A stretch of DNA of 58,040 bases, taken from the NCBI GenBank assembly GCA_038210245.1, contig JBBQWW010000012.1:1-58040 (forward strand), in the 5' to 3' direction. The notes under the pieces are model-generated. The model saw nothing but the letters and a program-made list of their open reading frames with translations. It was not told the DNA's origin and ran no database searches. The stretch comes from Bog-756 sp038210245. GTDB taxonomy: Bacteria > Actinomycetota > Acidimicrobiia > Acidimicrobiales > RAAP-2. Positions 16,118-24,407 of this stretch are shown here, piece after piece (positions within the stretch are counted from its first letter, which is position 1; each line of letters opens with the position of its first letter). The translations under genes and the position numbers were made by a program.

Positions 16118-17398
16118 TTGGCTTGGGATTTTTCAACCGATCCGGAATTTCAGGAGCAGCTCGACTGGGTCGAGCAGTTCTGCCGAGAGGAGATCGAGCC
16201 GCTCGAGCTGGTGTTCCCCTACGCCGTGCGCATGCGCGATCCGAAGATGAAGGCTCTGGTGGACCCGCTCCGGGCCCAGGTCCGAGCGCGAGGGCTGTGG
16301 GCCATCTTCCTCGACCGGGAGCTCGGCGGACCCGGCTTCGGCCAGCTCAAGCTGGCCCTGCTCAACGAGATCATCGGTCGGTACGGCAGTGCGCCGGCCA
16401 TCTTCGGCTGCCAGGCCCCTGACACCGGCAACATGGAGATGCTGGCCGCGTACGGGACCGACGAACAGAAGGAGCGGTGGCTCACCCCTCTCATGAACCA
16501 GGAGATCTGGTCGGCCTACTCCATGACCGAGCCCCAGGGCGGGTCCGATCCCAACCTCTTCGTCACCCACGCCGTCCGGGACGGCGAGGAGTGGGTGATC
16601 AACGGCGAGAAGTGGTTCACCAGCGCCGGACGGCACGCCGACATCCTCTTCGTCATGTGCACGAACGGCATGTTCGTGGTGCCCCGCCACACGCCGGGGG
16701 TGGAGATCCAGGACCAGCCCCGGACCCACGACCACATCATCTACCGCGAGGTACGGGTCCCCCTCGACCACCTACTGGGCCCCGAGGACGGGGCCAAGGT
16801 GCTGGCCCAGCGCCGCCTGGGCGGGGGGCGGATCCACCACGCCATGCGGGCCATCGCCCAGTGCAAGCGGGCCTTCGACATGATGTGCGAACGGGCCCTC
16901 AGTCGCCAGTCGCACGGCAAGATCATCGCCGAGCACCAGATGGTCCAGTCGGCCGTGGCCGACTCCTACGCCGAGATCAACATGCTCCGCCTGCTGGTGC
17001 TGTGGACGGCGTGGACCATCGACAACTCCAGTACCCAGGAGGCCCGGACCCAGATTGCCGCCTGCAAGTACACGGCGGCAAAGGTGTTGAAGGATGTCTC
17101 CTACCGGGCCATCCACATCTTCGGGTCCCTCGGGGTCACCGATCTCACCCCCCTGCAGGCCATGTGGGCCGGCTCGCCGGCCATGAGCGTGATGGACGGG
17201 GTCGACGAGGTCCACAAAGTCACCGTGGCCCGCAACGTCCTGAAGGGGTACGAGCCTCACGACGGGTTCTGGCCCACCGACTACTTCCCGACCAAGCGGG
17301 CCGAGGCCCGCGAGAAGTTCGCCGACGCCATGGCCGCCGAACCCGACCTGGTCAAGTACGCCGACTACATGGAGCGGCGCTCCAGCGGGAGGGGATGA
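16118..17398 (+). CDS. Acyl-CoA dehydrogenase
   Basis: 426 residues. TTG 16118 is preferred because GAGGAGGAGG lies seven bases upstream and translation then begins MAWDFSTDPEFQEQLDWVEQ, the usual start of this subfamily; ATG 16082 would add 12 atypical residues. FAD/substrate motifs include YSMTEPQGGSDP, WVINGEKWFTSAG and a C-terminal FGSLGVTDLTPL. An internal region QRRLGGGRIHHAMRAIAQC matches the dehydrogenase core. It oxidises an acyl-CoA to the enoyl-CoA with electrons passing to ETF. The stop overlaps the start of the next SDR gene (ATGA). Confidence 0.95.
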   Translation: MAWDFSTDPEFQEQLDWVEQFCREEIEPLELVFPYAVRMRDPKMKALVDPLRAQVRARGLWAIFLDRELGGPGFGQLKLALLNEIIGRYGSAPAIFGCQAPDTGNMEMLAAYGTDEQKERWLTPLMNQEIWSAYSMTEPQGGSDPNLFVTHAVRDGEEWVINGEKWFTSAGRHADILFVMCTNGMFVVPRHTPGVEIQDQPRTHDHIIYREVRVPLDHLLGPEDGAKVLAQRRLGGGRIHHAMRAIAQCKRAFDMMCERALSRQSHGKIIAEHQMVQSAVADSYAEINMLRLLVLWTAWTIDNSSTQEARTQIAACKYTAAKVLKDVSYRAIHIFGSLGVTDLTPLQAMWAGSPAMSVMDGVDEVHKVTVARNVLKGYEPHDGFWPTDYFPTKRAEAREKFADAMAAEPDLVKYADYMERRSSGRG

Positions 17399-18210
17399 AC
17401 GTGGAGCTGACCGACCGGGTGGTGGTGGTGACTGGCGGGGCCAGCGGGATCGGTCGGGCCCTGTGCCGGGCCTTCGCCAGGCAGGGGGTGCGGGGCACGG
17501 TGGTGGCCGACCTTGACGGAGCGGGCGCACGGCGAGTGGCCGACGAGCTCTCGGGCCAGGGTGCTCCCACCCTGTCCGTGACCACCGACGTGAGCGACGA
17601 GGCTGAGGTCATCGCCCTGGTGGCGGCGGCCGAGTCTGCGTTCGGGCCGGTCGACATCTTCTGTGCCAACGCGGGCATCGTCGTGCCCGGTGGCGTGGAG
17701 GTGGCCGACGCCGACTGGGAGCGCATGTGGGCGGTGAACGTGCAGAGCCATATCTTCGCCGCCCGTACCGTTCTGCCGGGGATGCTCGAGCGGGGCGAGG
17801 GCTACCTCGTCCACACGGCGTCCGCCGCCGGTCTCCTGACCCAGTTGGGCTCCGCCCCGTACAGCGTGACCAAGCACGCCGTCGTGGCCCTGGCCGAGTG
17901 GCTGTCCATCACCCATGGCGATGCCGGCATCCGGGTGTCCTGCCTCTGCCCTCAGGGGGTATGGACGGGCATGACCGGCGCCGACGAGCTGGGTTCCCGC
18001 CACGCCACTGTCTCCACCGTCGGGCGCGACGGCATGCTCCAGCCCGAGGACGTGGCCGAGTCGGTGCTCGAGGGCATAGCCGATGAGCGCTTCCTGATCC
18101 TGCCCCACCCCGAGGTCGCCACCTACGAGCAACGGCGGGCGGGAGATCGTGAGCGCTGGCTGCGGGCCATGCGGTCGCTCCAGGCCCAGCTGGTCACCTT
18201 GGTGACGTGA
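17395..18210 (+). CDS. SDR-family oxidoreductase
   Basis: 271 residues from ATG 17395, overlapping the acyl-CoA dehydrogenase stop by four bases (ATGA) and preceded by GGGAGGGG. Classical short-chain dehydrogenase motifs: cofactor site VTGGASGIGRA, DVSDEAE, CANAGIVVPGG (NAG), catalytic Ser in VHTASAAGLLTQ, and YSVTK containing the catalytic Tyr and Lys. The Asp after the second strand (VVADLDGAG) suggests NAD(H) preference. As the coupled partner of a dehydrogenase it may oxidise a 3-hydroxyacyl-CoA or another alcohol; the substrate is not evident. Confidence 0.95.
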   Translation: MNVELTDRVVVVTGGASGIGRALCRAFARQGVRGTVVADLDGAGARRVADELSGQGAPTLSVTTDVSDEAEVIALVAAAESAFGPVDIFCANAGIVVPGGVEVADADWERMWAVNVQSHIFAARTVLPGMLERGEGYLVHTASAAGLLTQLGSAPYSVTKHAVVALAEWLSITHGDAGIRVSCLCPQGVWTGMTGADELGSRHATVSTVGRDGMLQPEDVAESVLEGIADERFLILPHPEVATYEQRRAGDRERWLRAMRSLQAQLVTLVT

Positions 18211-18314
18211 ACCAACGCCGCCGTCCGTCGACCCGGTGGCGTCTACGGCTGCCGTGCGCCCGTGCGGGGTCGTCCGGGTGACCGGTCGGTGGATGCCGTG
18301 TCGCCGCTGAGGAG

Positions 18315-19661
18315 ATGACAGAGCCCGTGGACGGGTCGGGGGGGCCAGAAGGACGTGTACCCGGCCCCGAGGCCCACCTCGAACAGGCCGACGACGCCCA
18401 GGTCGACGGGGACCTCCCCTACACGCCGGGCAGCGCCCGGGGGGCCCTCAGTCATCCGGCCTTCCGGTCCGTGTGGCTGGGCACGTTCGCCTCCAACATC
18501 GGCACGTGGATGCAGAACGTCGCCCTAGGGGTGCTGGCCTATCAGCTCACTCATTCGGCGACCTATGTGGCCGCCATCGGGCTGGCCCAGCTCGGTCCCC
18601 TCTTCCTCCTGTCCATGGTGGGCGGAGCGCTGGCCGACGTGGTGGACCGCAAGCGGCTCCTCATCGGATGCCAGGTCGAACAGCTCCTGTTCTCCGTGGC
18701 CTTGGCCTGGGTGGCCTCGAGGGCCCACCCGTCGACCCTGCTGCTCTTCCTGTGCGTGCTGGCCGTCGGTATGGGCAACGCCCTCAACGCGCCGGTGCTC
18801 TCCGCCGTCCTTCCCGTGCTGGTGCCGCCGCGGGACATGCCCGGGGCGGTCTCCCTCCAGTCGGTCCAGCTCAACCTGTCGCGGGTCATCGGTCCAGCCA
18901 TCGGCGGAGTGCTCCTCCCCGTCGTCGCCGCCTGGGGCATTTTCCTGCTGAACGCCGGTACCTACGGCTTCGCCATCGTGGTCATCGCCCGGGCCGTACT
19001 CCCCCACCGGCGACGGGGCGCCCACCCGGGACCACCTACCTCCGGCATCCACCGGCTGCTCGGCGGACTGGCCGTCGCCCGGGTCGACCCTCTGGTCCGC
19101 TACTGCCTGGTGACCATCTTCTCGGTCTCGTTCCTCTGCCTCCCGTTCATCGGGCTGATGCCGGTCATCGCCGCCCGCAACCTCCACATCGACCCGTCCG
19201 GCGCCCTCTACGGCACCCTCTATGCGCTCTTCGGCCTGGGGGCGGCTCTGGGCGCCATCTCCGTGGGCACGCTCTTCGTCACCGTCCCCCGTCTCCGGTT
19301 GATCCGCCGGGGACTGATCGGGTTCGGGGTGGCCCTGGCCGGCTTCGGCCTGGTCCGCCAGATCTGGGTGGCCTACGCCGTCGTCCTGGTGGTGGGCTTC
19401 GCCTACTTCGTGACGGTGACCTCGTTGTCCACGGCGCTCCAGGCCCACATCAGCGACGACGTGCGCGGCCGGGTCATGGCTCTGTGGATCATGGGGTTCG
19501 GCGGGACGGTGCCCCTGGGCCTCATCGTGGGCGGTGCCATCGCCTCGGCCACGTCGGTGACCGCCGTGGTGGAGGCCGGTGCCGCCGCCGCCCTGATCAT
19601 CGGGGCGGTGGCCTGGCTCCGGGCACCGGTGGTGGACGAGGGTCGGGCCGCCGACTGGTGA
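18315..19661 (+). CDS. MFS transporter (MFS_3 / enterobactin-exporter-like)
   Basis: 448 residues from ATG 18315, which directly follows GAGGAG; the tight spacing makes GTG 18327 possible. After a hydrophilic 40-residue N-terminus, the protein shows HPAFRSVWLGTFASNIGTWM and MVGGALADVVDRKRLLIGCQ, typical of the MFS_3 (DUF894) exporter group, and about 10 to 12 hydrophobic segments. These carriers export siderophores, drugs or small metabolites by proton antiport. The gene stands alone between the SDR and icmF genes and its substrate is unknown. Confidence 0.9.
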   Translation: MTEPVDGSGGPEGRVPGPEAHLEQADDAQVDGDLPYTPGSARGALSHPAFRSVWLGTFASNIGTWMQNVALGVLAYQLTHSATYVAAIGLAQLGPLFLLSMVGGALADVVDRKRLLIGCQVEQLLFSVALAWVASRAHPSTLLLFLCVLAVGMGNALNAPVLSAVLPVLVPPRDMPGAVSLQSVQLNLSRVIGPAIGGVLLPVVAAWGIFLLNAGTYGFAIVVIARAVLPHRRRGAHPGPPTSGIHRLLGGLAVARVDPLVRYCLVTIFSVSFLCLPFIGLMPVIAARNLHIDPSGALYGTLYALFGLGAALGAISVGTLFVTVPRLRLIRRGLIGFGVALAGFGLVRQIWVAYAVVLVVGFAYFVTVTSLSTALQAHISDDVRGRVMALWIMGFGGTVPLGLIVGGAIASATSVTAVVEAGAAAALIIGAVAWLRAPVVDEGRAADW

Positions 19662-19674
19662 CCCCATCGACATT

Positions 19675-19692
19675 TAGTAGGACGTTGTAGTA
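19675..19692. promoter_or_regulatory. Imperfect AT-rich dyad upstream of icmF
   Basis: TAGTAGGACGTTGTAGTA has the symmetrical pattern TAnTAnnACGTnnTAnTA (six of nine base pairs) and lies 40 to 57 bases before the icmF start, in an otherwise GC-rich 70-bp gap. An operator is plausible, but symmetry is incomplete and only one copy is visible. Confidence 0.35.
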
Positions 19693-19731
19693 ATCTTCGT
19701 CCATGGATCGCTCCCCGGTCGGCCTGAACGG

Positions 19732-22700
19732 GTGGGCGGGCGCGGCAGGGACGTGACCGGGCTCCACCAGCCGGTGCACCCGGTCCGATTCGTGACGGCG
19801 GCCAGCCTGTTCGACGGGCACGACGCCGCCATCAACATCATGCGGCGCCTCCTCCAGGCCCAGGGGGCCGAGGTGATCCACCTGGGCCACAACCGGTCCG
19901 TGGACGAGGTGGCCACCGCGGCCATCGCCGAAGACGTCCAGGGCGTGGCCATCAGCTCGTACCAGGGCGGGCACATGGAGTACTTCCGGTATCTGATCGA
20001 CCGGCTGCGGGCCGAAGGACGGGGCGACATCAAGGTGTACGGCGGGGGTGGCGGGGTCATCGTCCCCTCCGAGATCGATGAGCTCGAGGCCTACGGAGTG
20101 CAGCGGATCTTCTCGCCCTCCGACGGCCAGCAGTTGGGCCTCGACGCCATGATCAACCTGTTGATCGAAGAGTGCGACGTCGATCTGGCCGCTGAGCCTC
20201 CGCCACCCGTCGACTCGCTCCTGGCCGGTGACCGGCACGCCCTGGCCCGGTGGATCACCTGCATCGAAGCGGGCACCGTGGATGCGGCCGGGCTGGATGG
20301 GCTCCGGACCCGGACCTCGCGGCATCCCGTGCCGGTCCTCGGGATCACCGGCACCGGGGGTTCGGGGAAGTCGTCCCTGACCGACGAGCTCATCCGTCGA
20401 TTCCGGCTGGACCAGGAGGACAAGCTGTCCATCGCCGTCCTGGCCGTCGATCCCACCCGACGCCGGGGTGGAGGGGCCCTCCTCGGGGACCGCATCCGCA
20501 TGAACTCCATCGACGCCCCCACCCTCTACTTCCGTTCCATGGCCACCCGGGGCTCGGCATCCGAGCTGCCCGACCGGTTCCCGTCCGTGGTGGACGCGTG
20601 CACCGCCGCCGGGTTCGATCTCATCATCGTCGAGACCCCTGGCATCGGTCAGGGCGATGCCGCCATCACCGACATCGCCGATCTCTCCCTCTACGTCATG
20701 ACCCCCGAGTACGGTGCGGCCTCCCAGCTCGAGAAGATCGACATGCTGGAGCTGGCCGACGTGGTGGCCATCAACAAGTTCGACCGTCGGGGGGCCGACG
20801 ACGCCTTCCGCCAGGTGAGCCGGCAATGGGGCCGCGATCATCGGGGTGCACCGGCGGCAGCGGGGTCGGAGCCGGTGTTCGGCACCATCGCCTCCCGCTT
20901 CAACGACGACGGTGTGACCGCCCTGTTCCATCGGCTCAAGGCCCAGCTGGTCGTGGAGGGCCTGGTGGCCACCTCGGGCGTGCTCCCGACGGTGGCCGGG
21001 CGACAGTCCACGCACGCCTCGGCCATCGTCCCCGCCCACCGTCGCCGCTACCTGGCCGAGATCGCCGAGACCGTCCACGGTTACCACGCCACCACCGATC
21101 GGCTGGTCGGGGAGGCCCGCCGGTCCGAACAGGTGGCCGCCGTGGTCGCCCTGGGCCTCGAGCAGGGCATCGATACCGGTGATCTGGCCCAGCTGTCCAC
21201 TCAGGTGGACGCCGACCGCGACCCCGAGGGCCGGCGGGTGCTCGACGAGTGGAGAGCGCTTCGACCCACCCTGACCGTCGCCGGCGGTGGGTCGGACGCC
21301 TCGGACGCCGACGCCGGCGCGCCCACCCGGTGGCGGACCTCCCTCTCGGGCACCCGCATCCCCCGGGTGGCCCTGCCCCGGGTCACCGAGTCCGGTGAGC
21401 TGCTGCGCTGGCTGCGCTCCGAGCACCTGCCCGGGCACTTCCCCTTCACCGCCGGGGTGTTCCCCCTCAAGCGGGAGGGCGAGGACCCCGCCCGGATGTT
21501 CGCCGGCGAGGGCGATGCCTTCCGCACCAACCGGCGGTTCCACCTGTTGGCCGAGGGTCAGCCGGCCACCCGCCTGTCCACGGCCTTCGACTCGGTCACC
21601 CTCTACGGCTTCGACCCCGACGAGCGTCCCGACATCTACGGAAAGATCGGCACCTCGGGGGTGTCCATCGCCACCCTCGACGACATGAAGGCGCTGTTCG
21701 ACGGGTTCGACCTGTGCGACCCCACCACCTCGGTGTCGATGACCATCAACGGTCCGGCGCCGACCATACTGGCCATGTTCCTCACCACGGCCATCGACCA
21801 GAAGGTGGATAGCTTCGGGTCCGAGCACGGCCGGACCCCCAGTGACGCCGAGGTGGCGTCGATCACCGCCGGGGTGCTCCGGACGGTGCGGGGGACAGTT
21901 CAGGCCGACATCCTGAAGGAGGACCAAGGCCAGAACACCTGCATCTTCTCCACCGAGTTCTCCCTCGGGGTCATGGCCGACATGCAGGAATGGTTCATCG
22001 AGCACCAGGTCCGGAACTTCTACTCGGTGTCCATCTCCGGCTACCACATCGCCGAGGCCGGGGCTAACCCCGTCACCCAGTTGGCCTTCACACTGGCCAA
22101 CGGCTTCACCTACGTCGAGTCGTACCTGGCCCGGGGGATGGCGGTCGACGACTTCGCCCCCAACCTGTCCTTCTTCTTCTCCAACGGCATGGATCCCGAG
22201 TACACGGTGATCGGCCGGGTGGCCCGGCGCATCTGGGCCATCGCCATGAGGGAGCGGTACGGGGCCAACGAGCGCTGCCAGAAGCTCAAGTACCACGTCC
22301 AGACATCGGGACGCTCGCTCCACGCCCAGGAGATGGCGTTCAACGACATCCGGACCACCCTGCAGGCCCTCTGCGCCATCTACGACAACGCCGGCAGCCT
22401 GCACACCAACGCCTACGACGAGGCCGTGACCACCCCCACCTCCGAGTCGGTCCGTCGGGCCCTGGCCATCCAGATGATCATCAACAAGGAGTGGGGGCTC
22501 ACCCTCAACGAGAACCCCCTGCAGGGCAGCTTCATCGTGGAGGAGCTCACCGACCTGCTGGAGGAGGCGGTACTGGCCGAGTTGGACCGGATCAGCGAGC
22601 GGGGTGGTGTGCTCGGAGCCATGGAGACCGGCTACCAGCGTGGCCGGATACAGGACGACTCCATGCTCTACGAACACAAGAAGCATGACGGCTCGCTGCC

Positions 22701-22989
22701 CATCGTGGGCGTGAACACCTTCACCGCCCCCGGCCCCGACGGTCCGGCCGAGCCCATGGAGCTGGCCCGGTCCACCGAGGAGGAGAAACAGCGGCAGCTG
22801 ACCCGGCTGCGGGACTACCAGGGCCGCCACCACCTCGACCGGGAAGTGGCCCTCGACGCCCTGCGACGGACCGCCCTCGACGGAGGCAACCTCTTCGCCG
22901 AGCTGATGACCACGGTGCGCCACGCCACGCTGGGCGAGATCACCAACACCTTGTTCGACGTGGGCGGGTCCTACCGCAGGAACGTCTGA
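19732..22989 (+). CDS. icmF: Fused isobutyryl-CoA mutase IcmF (B12 domain, MeaI-type GTPase, mutase)
   Basis: 1085 residues from GTG 19732; GTG 19753 is an alternative. The domain order is diagnostic. Residues 18-145 form a B12-binding domain with FDGHDAAINIMRRLL (H30 as lower cobalt ligand), SSYQGGH and GGGGG. A G-protein chaperone domain has P-loop GITGTGGSGKSS near 204-215 and VVAINKFDRRGADD. The C-terminal half is a methylmalonyl-CoA mutase-like barrel with NFYSVSISGYHIAEAGANPV and KLKYHVQTSGRSLHAQEM. Acyl-CoA mutases of this kind interconvert isobutyryl-CoA and butyryl-CoA using adenosylcobalamin; the GTPase part protects and reloads the cofactor. It ties valine or branched-acid breakdown to beta-oxidation, fitting the neighbouring acyl-CoA genes. 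Confidence 0.96.
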   Translation: MGGRGRDVTGLHQPVHPVRFVTAASLFDGHDAAINIMRRLLQAQGAEVIHLGHNRSVDEVATAAIAEDVQGVAISSYQGGHMEYFRYLIDRLRAEGRGDIKVYGGGGGVIVPSEIDELEAYGVQRIFSPSDGQQLGLDAMINLLIEECDVDLAAEPPPPVDSLLAGDRHALARWITCIEAGTVDAAGLDGLRTRTSRHPVPVLGITGTGGSGKSSLTDELIRRFRLDQEDKLSIAVLAVDPTRRRGGGALLGDRIRMNSIDAPTLYFRSMATRGSASELPDRFPSVVDACTAAGFDLIIVETPGIGQGDAAITDIADLSLYVMTPEYGAASQLEKIDMLELADVVAINKFDRRGADDAFRQVSRQWGRDHRGAPAAAGSEPVFGTIASRFNDDGVTALFHRLKAQLVVEGLVATSGVLPTVAGRQSTHASAIVPAHRRRYLAEIAETVHGYHATTDRLVGEARRSEQVAAVVALGLEQGIDTGDLAQLSTQVDADRDPEGRRVLDEWRALRPTLTVAGGGSDASDADAGAPTRWRTSLSGTRIPRVALPRVTESGELLRWLRSEHLPGHFPFTAGVFPLKREGEDPARMFAGEGDAFRTNRRFHLLAEGQPATRLSTAFDSVTLYGFDPDERPDIYGKIGTSGVSIATLDDMKALFDGFDLCDPTTSVSMTINGPAPTILAMFLTTAIDQKVDSFGSEHGRTPSDAEVASITAGVLRTVRGTVQADILKEDQGQNTCIFSTEFSLGVMADMQEWFIEHQVRNFYSVSISGYHIAEAGANPVTQLAFTLANGFTYVESYLARGMAVDDFAPNLSFFFSNGMDPEYTVIGRVARRIWAIAMRERYGANERCQKLKYHVQTSGRSLHAQEMAFNDIRTTLQALCAIYDNAGSLHTNAYDEAVTTPTSESVRRALAIQMIINKEWGLTLNENPLQGSFIVEELTDLLEEAVLAELDRISERGGVLGAMETGYQRGRIQDDSMLYEHKKHDGSLPIVGVNTFTAPGPDGPAEPMELARSTEEEKQRQLTRLRDYQGRHHLDREVALDALRRTALDGGNLFAELMTTVRHATLGEITNTLFDVGGSYRRNV

Positions 22990-23006
22990 GCCAGCACCGG
23001 TGGCTC
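22988..23006. terminator. Short inverted repeat at the icmF stop, candidate shared terminator
   Basis: GAGCCA (22988-22993) and TGGCTC (23001-23006) are perfect complements with a 7-base loop; the loop itself contains most of the palindrome CACCGGTG (22995-23002). The site overlaps the icmF stop codon and fills the 19-bp gap to the convergent next gene. No T-tract. Confidence 0.35.
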
Positions 23007-23008
23007 GC

Positions 23009-23785
23009 TCATGTCCGGTCCAGGACCGAGCTGATCCGGGCGGTCAGCGCCGACCGCGAGGTGGCCATGGACGGCCCGTACCAGGTGAGGTCCCGGCCCG
23101 GCACCAGGGCGGTGGGGATCCCGGGGAAGGCCTCGGGCCCGTCATCGGCGGCGAACGGATAGGGCTCGTCGGGCAGCAGGATGAGATCGGGCGGTGGGTC
23201 CCTGAGGTCGGCCAGCGCCACCTTGGGGTAGCGGTCCCCTCCGCCGGCCACCATCGGGACCAGTCCCAGACGGGCCACCAGATCCCCGGTGAAGGTGGGG
23301 GCGCCCACCACCATCCACGGGTCCCGCCAGATGGGCACGACCACCCGGGCCGGGGGGAGGTCCCCCGGCCGTGCCCACTGGGCGGCGGCCGTGGCCAGCC
23401 ACTCGGGACGGTCGGCCCCGAGCACGTCGACCAGCAGGCGATGCAGCGCGGCGAGCGCCTGGTCGACCGATTCGGTCACCGTCACCCACACCGTGATGCC
23501 GTCGGCCCGCAGCCGCTCCACGTCCACCCGGCGGTTCTCCTCCTGGTTGGCCACCACCAGGTCCGGCCGCAGCCGGGCGATGGCCGCGTGGTCCGGATTC
23601 TTGGTCCCTCGGACCCTGACCACGTCGAGGTCGGCCGGATGCGTGCACCACTCGGTGGCGCCGACCAGGCGGTCCGGCACGGTGGCGGCCAGAGCCTCGG
23701 TCAGCGACGGCACCAGGGACACCACCCGTGCCGGGGGGCTCTCCAGCCGGACGGCTTGACCACGGTCGTCCTCGAGTGTCGGCAC
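23009..23785 (-). CDS. Helical-backbone metal receptor / cobalamin-type periplasmic-binding-fold protein without signal peptide
   Basis: 258 residues from GTG 23785, with GAGGAGG just upstream. The fold is that of BtuF/FepB-type class III binding proteins: RVVSLVPSLTEALAA, DRLVGATEWCTHPADL, and IARLRPDLVVANQEENRR. Unlike true periplasmic receptors it begins VPTLEDDRGQAVRLE, with no signal peptide, lipobox or membrane segment, and no ABC permease or ATPase is adjacent. It is therefore probably cytoplasmic. Lying tail-to-tail with the B12-dependent icmF gene, it may bind a corrinoid or other metal chelate, but this is inference. Confidence 0.8.
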   Translation of the reverse strand: MPTLEDDRGQAVRLESPPARVVSLVPSLTEALAATVPDRLVGATEWCTHPADLDVVRVRGTKNPDHAAIARLRPDLVVANQEENRRVDVERLRADGITVWVTVTESVDQALAALHRLLVDVLGADRPEWLATAAAQWARPGDLPPARVVVPIWRDPWMVVGAPTFTGDLVARLGLVPMVAGGGDRYPKVALADLRDPPPDLILLPDEPYPFAADDGPEAFPGIPTALVPGRDLTWYGPSMATSRSALTARISSVLDRT

Positions 23786-23837
23786 GCTCCTCCTCGATCC
23801 CAGCGTAGCCACCGCCACCTGGCCGGATAGCGTCCAC

Positions 23838-24350
23838 GTGCCCCGATCCCCCCTCTCCTTCGACCCCATCGAGGAGGCCCGATCCCGGTGGTCGGCACGG
23901 TGGGAGCCCGACGTGGGTGACGCCATGGCCGCCGCCACCTCCATCATGCGGGCCCAACAGGTGGTGCTGGCCGCGGTCGACGGGGCCCTCCGGCCGTTCG
24001 ACCTCACCTTCGCCCGCTACGAGGGCCTGGTCCTCCTGCTGCACAGCCGCCGAGGCGTTCTCCCCCTGGGAAAGATGGGACAGCGGCTCATGATCCACCC
24101 CACCAGTGTCACCAACATCATCGACCGCCTCGAACAACAGGGCCTGGTCCGCCGCCGGCCCCATCCGACCGACGGGCGGACCACGCTGGCCGAACTGACC
24201 GACGACGGGCGGAGCCTGGCCCGGCGGGCCACCGAGGCCGTGAACGCCGTGGCGTTCGGCCTGGGTGACCTGAGTCCGCGCGACCTCGCCCAGCTCATAA
24301 GGATCGTGAGGAAGCTGCGCTTGGCCGTCGGGGACTTCACCGACGGGTGA
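23838..24350 (+). CDS. MarR-family transcriptional regulator
   Basis: 170 residues from GTG 23838. The winged-helix domain is clear: LTFARYEGLVLLLHSRRGVL, LGKMGQRLMIHPTSVTNIID and RLEQQGLVRRRPHPTDGRTT, followed by LAELTDDGRSLARRA. MarR proteins are dimeric repressors that release DNA on binding small aromatics or after oxidation. It is divergent from the metal-receptor gene (52 bp between starts) and 57 bp upstream of the hydrolase gene, either of which it may control. Starts of these genes are close enough for one operator to serve both. Confidence 0.93.
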   Translation: MPRSPLSFDPIEEARSRWSARWEPDVGDAMAAATSIMRAQQVVLAAVDGALRPFDLTFARYEGLVLLLHSRRGVLPLGKMGQRLMIHPTSVTNIIDRLEQQGLVRRRPHPTDGRTTLAELTDDGRSLARRATEAVNAVAFGLGDLSPRDLAQLIRIVRKLRLAVGDFTDG

Positions 24351-24407
24351 CCCCGACCGATCGGTACGGTCGGCGGTAGCGTCGGTGGCGGAGAGCGGTG
24401 CGAGGCG

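Noticed and set aside
19597..22923. A 1108-residue open frame on the minus strand opposite icmF
   Set aside because: It mirrors icmF codon structure in GC-rich DNA, has His/Gly/Pro-rich low-complexity composition and no recognisable domain; icmF itself is unambiguous.
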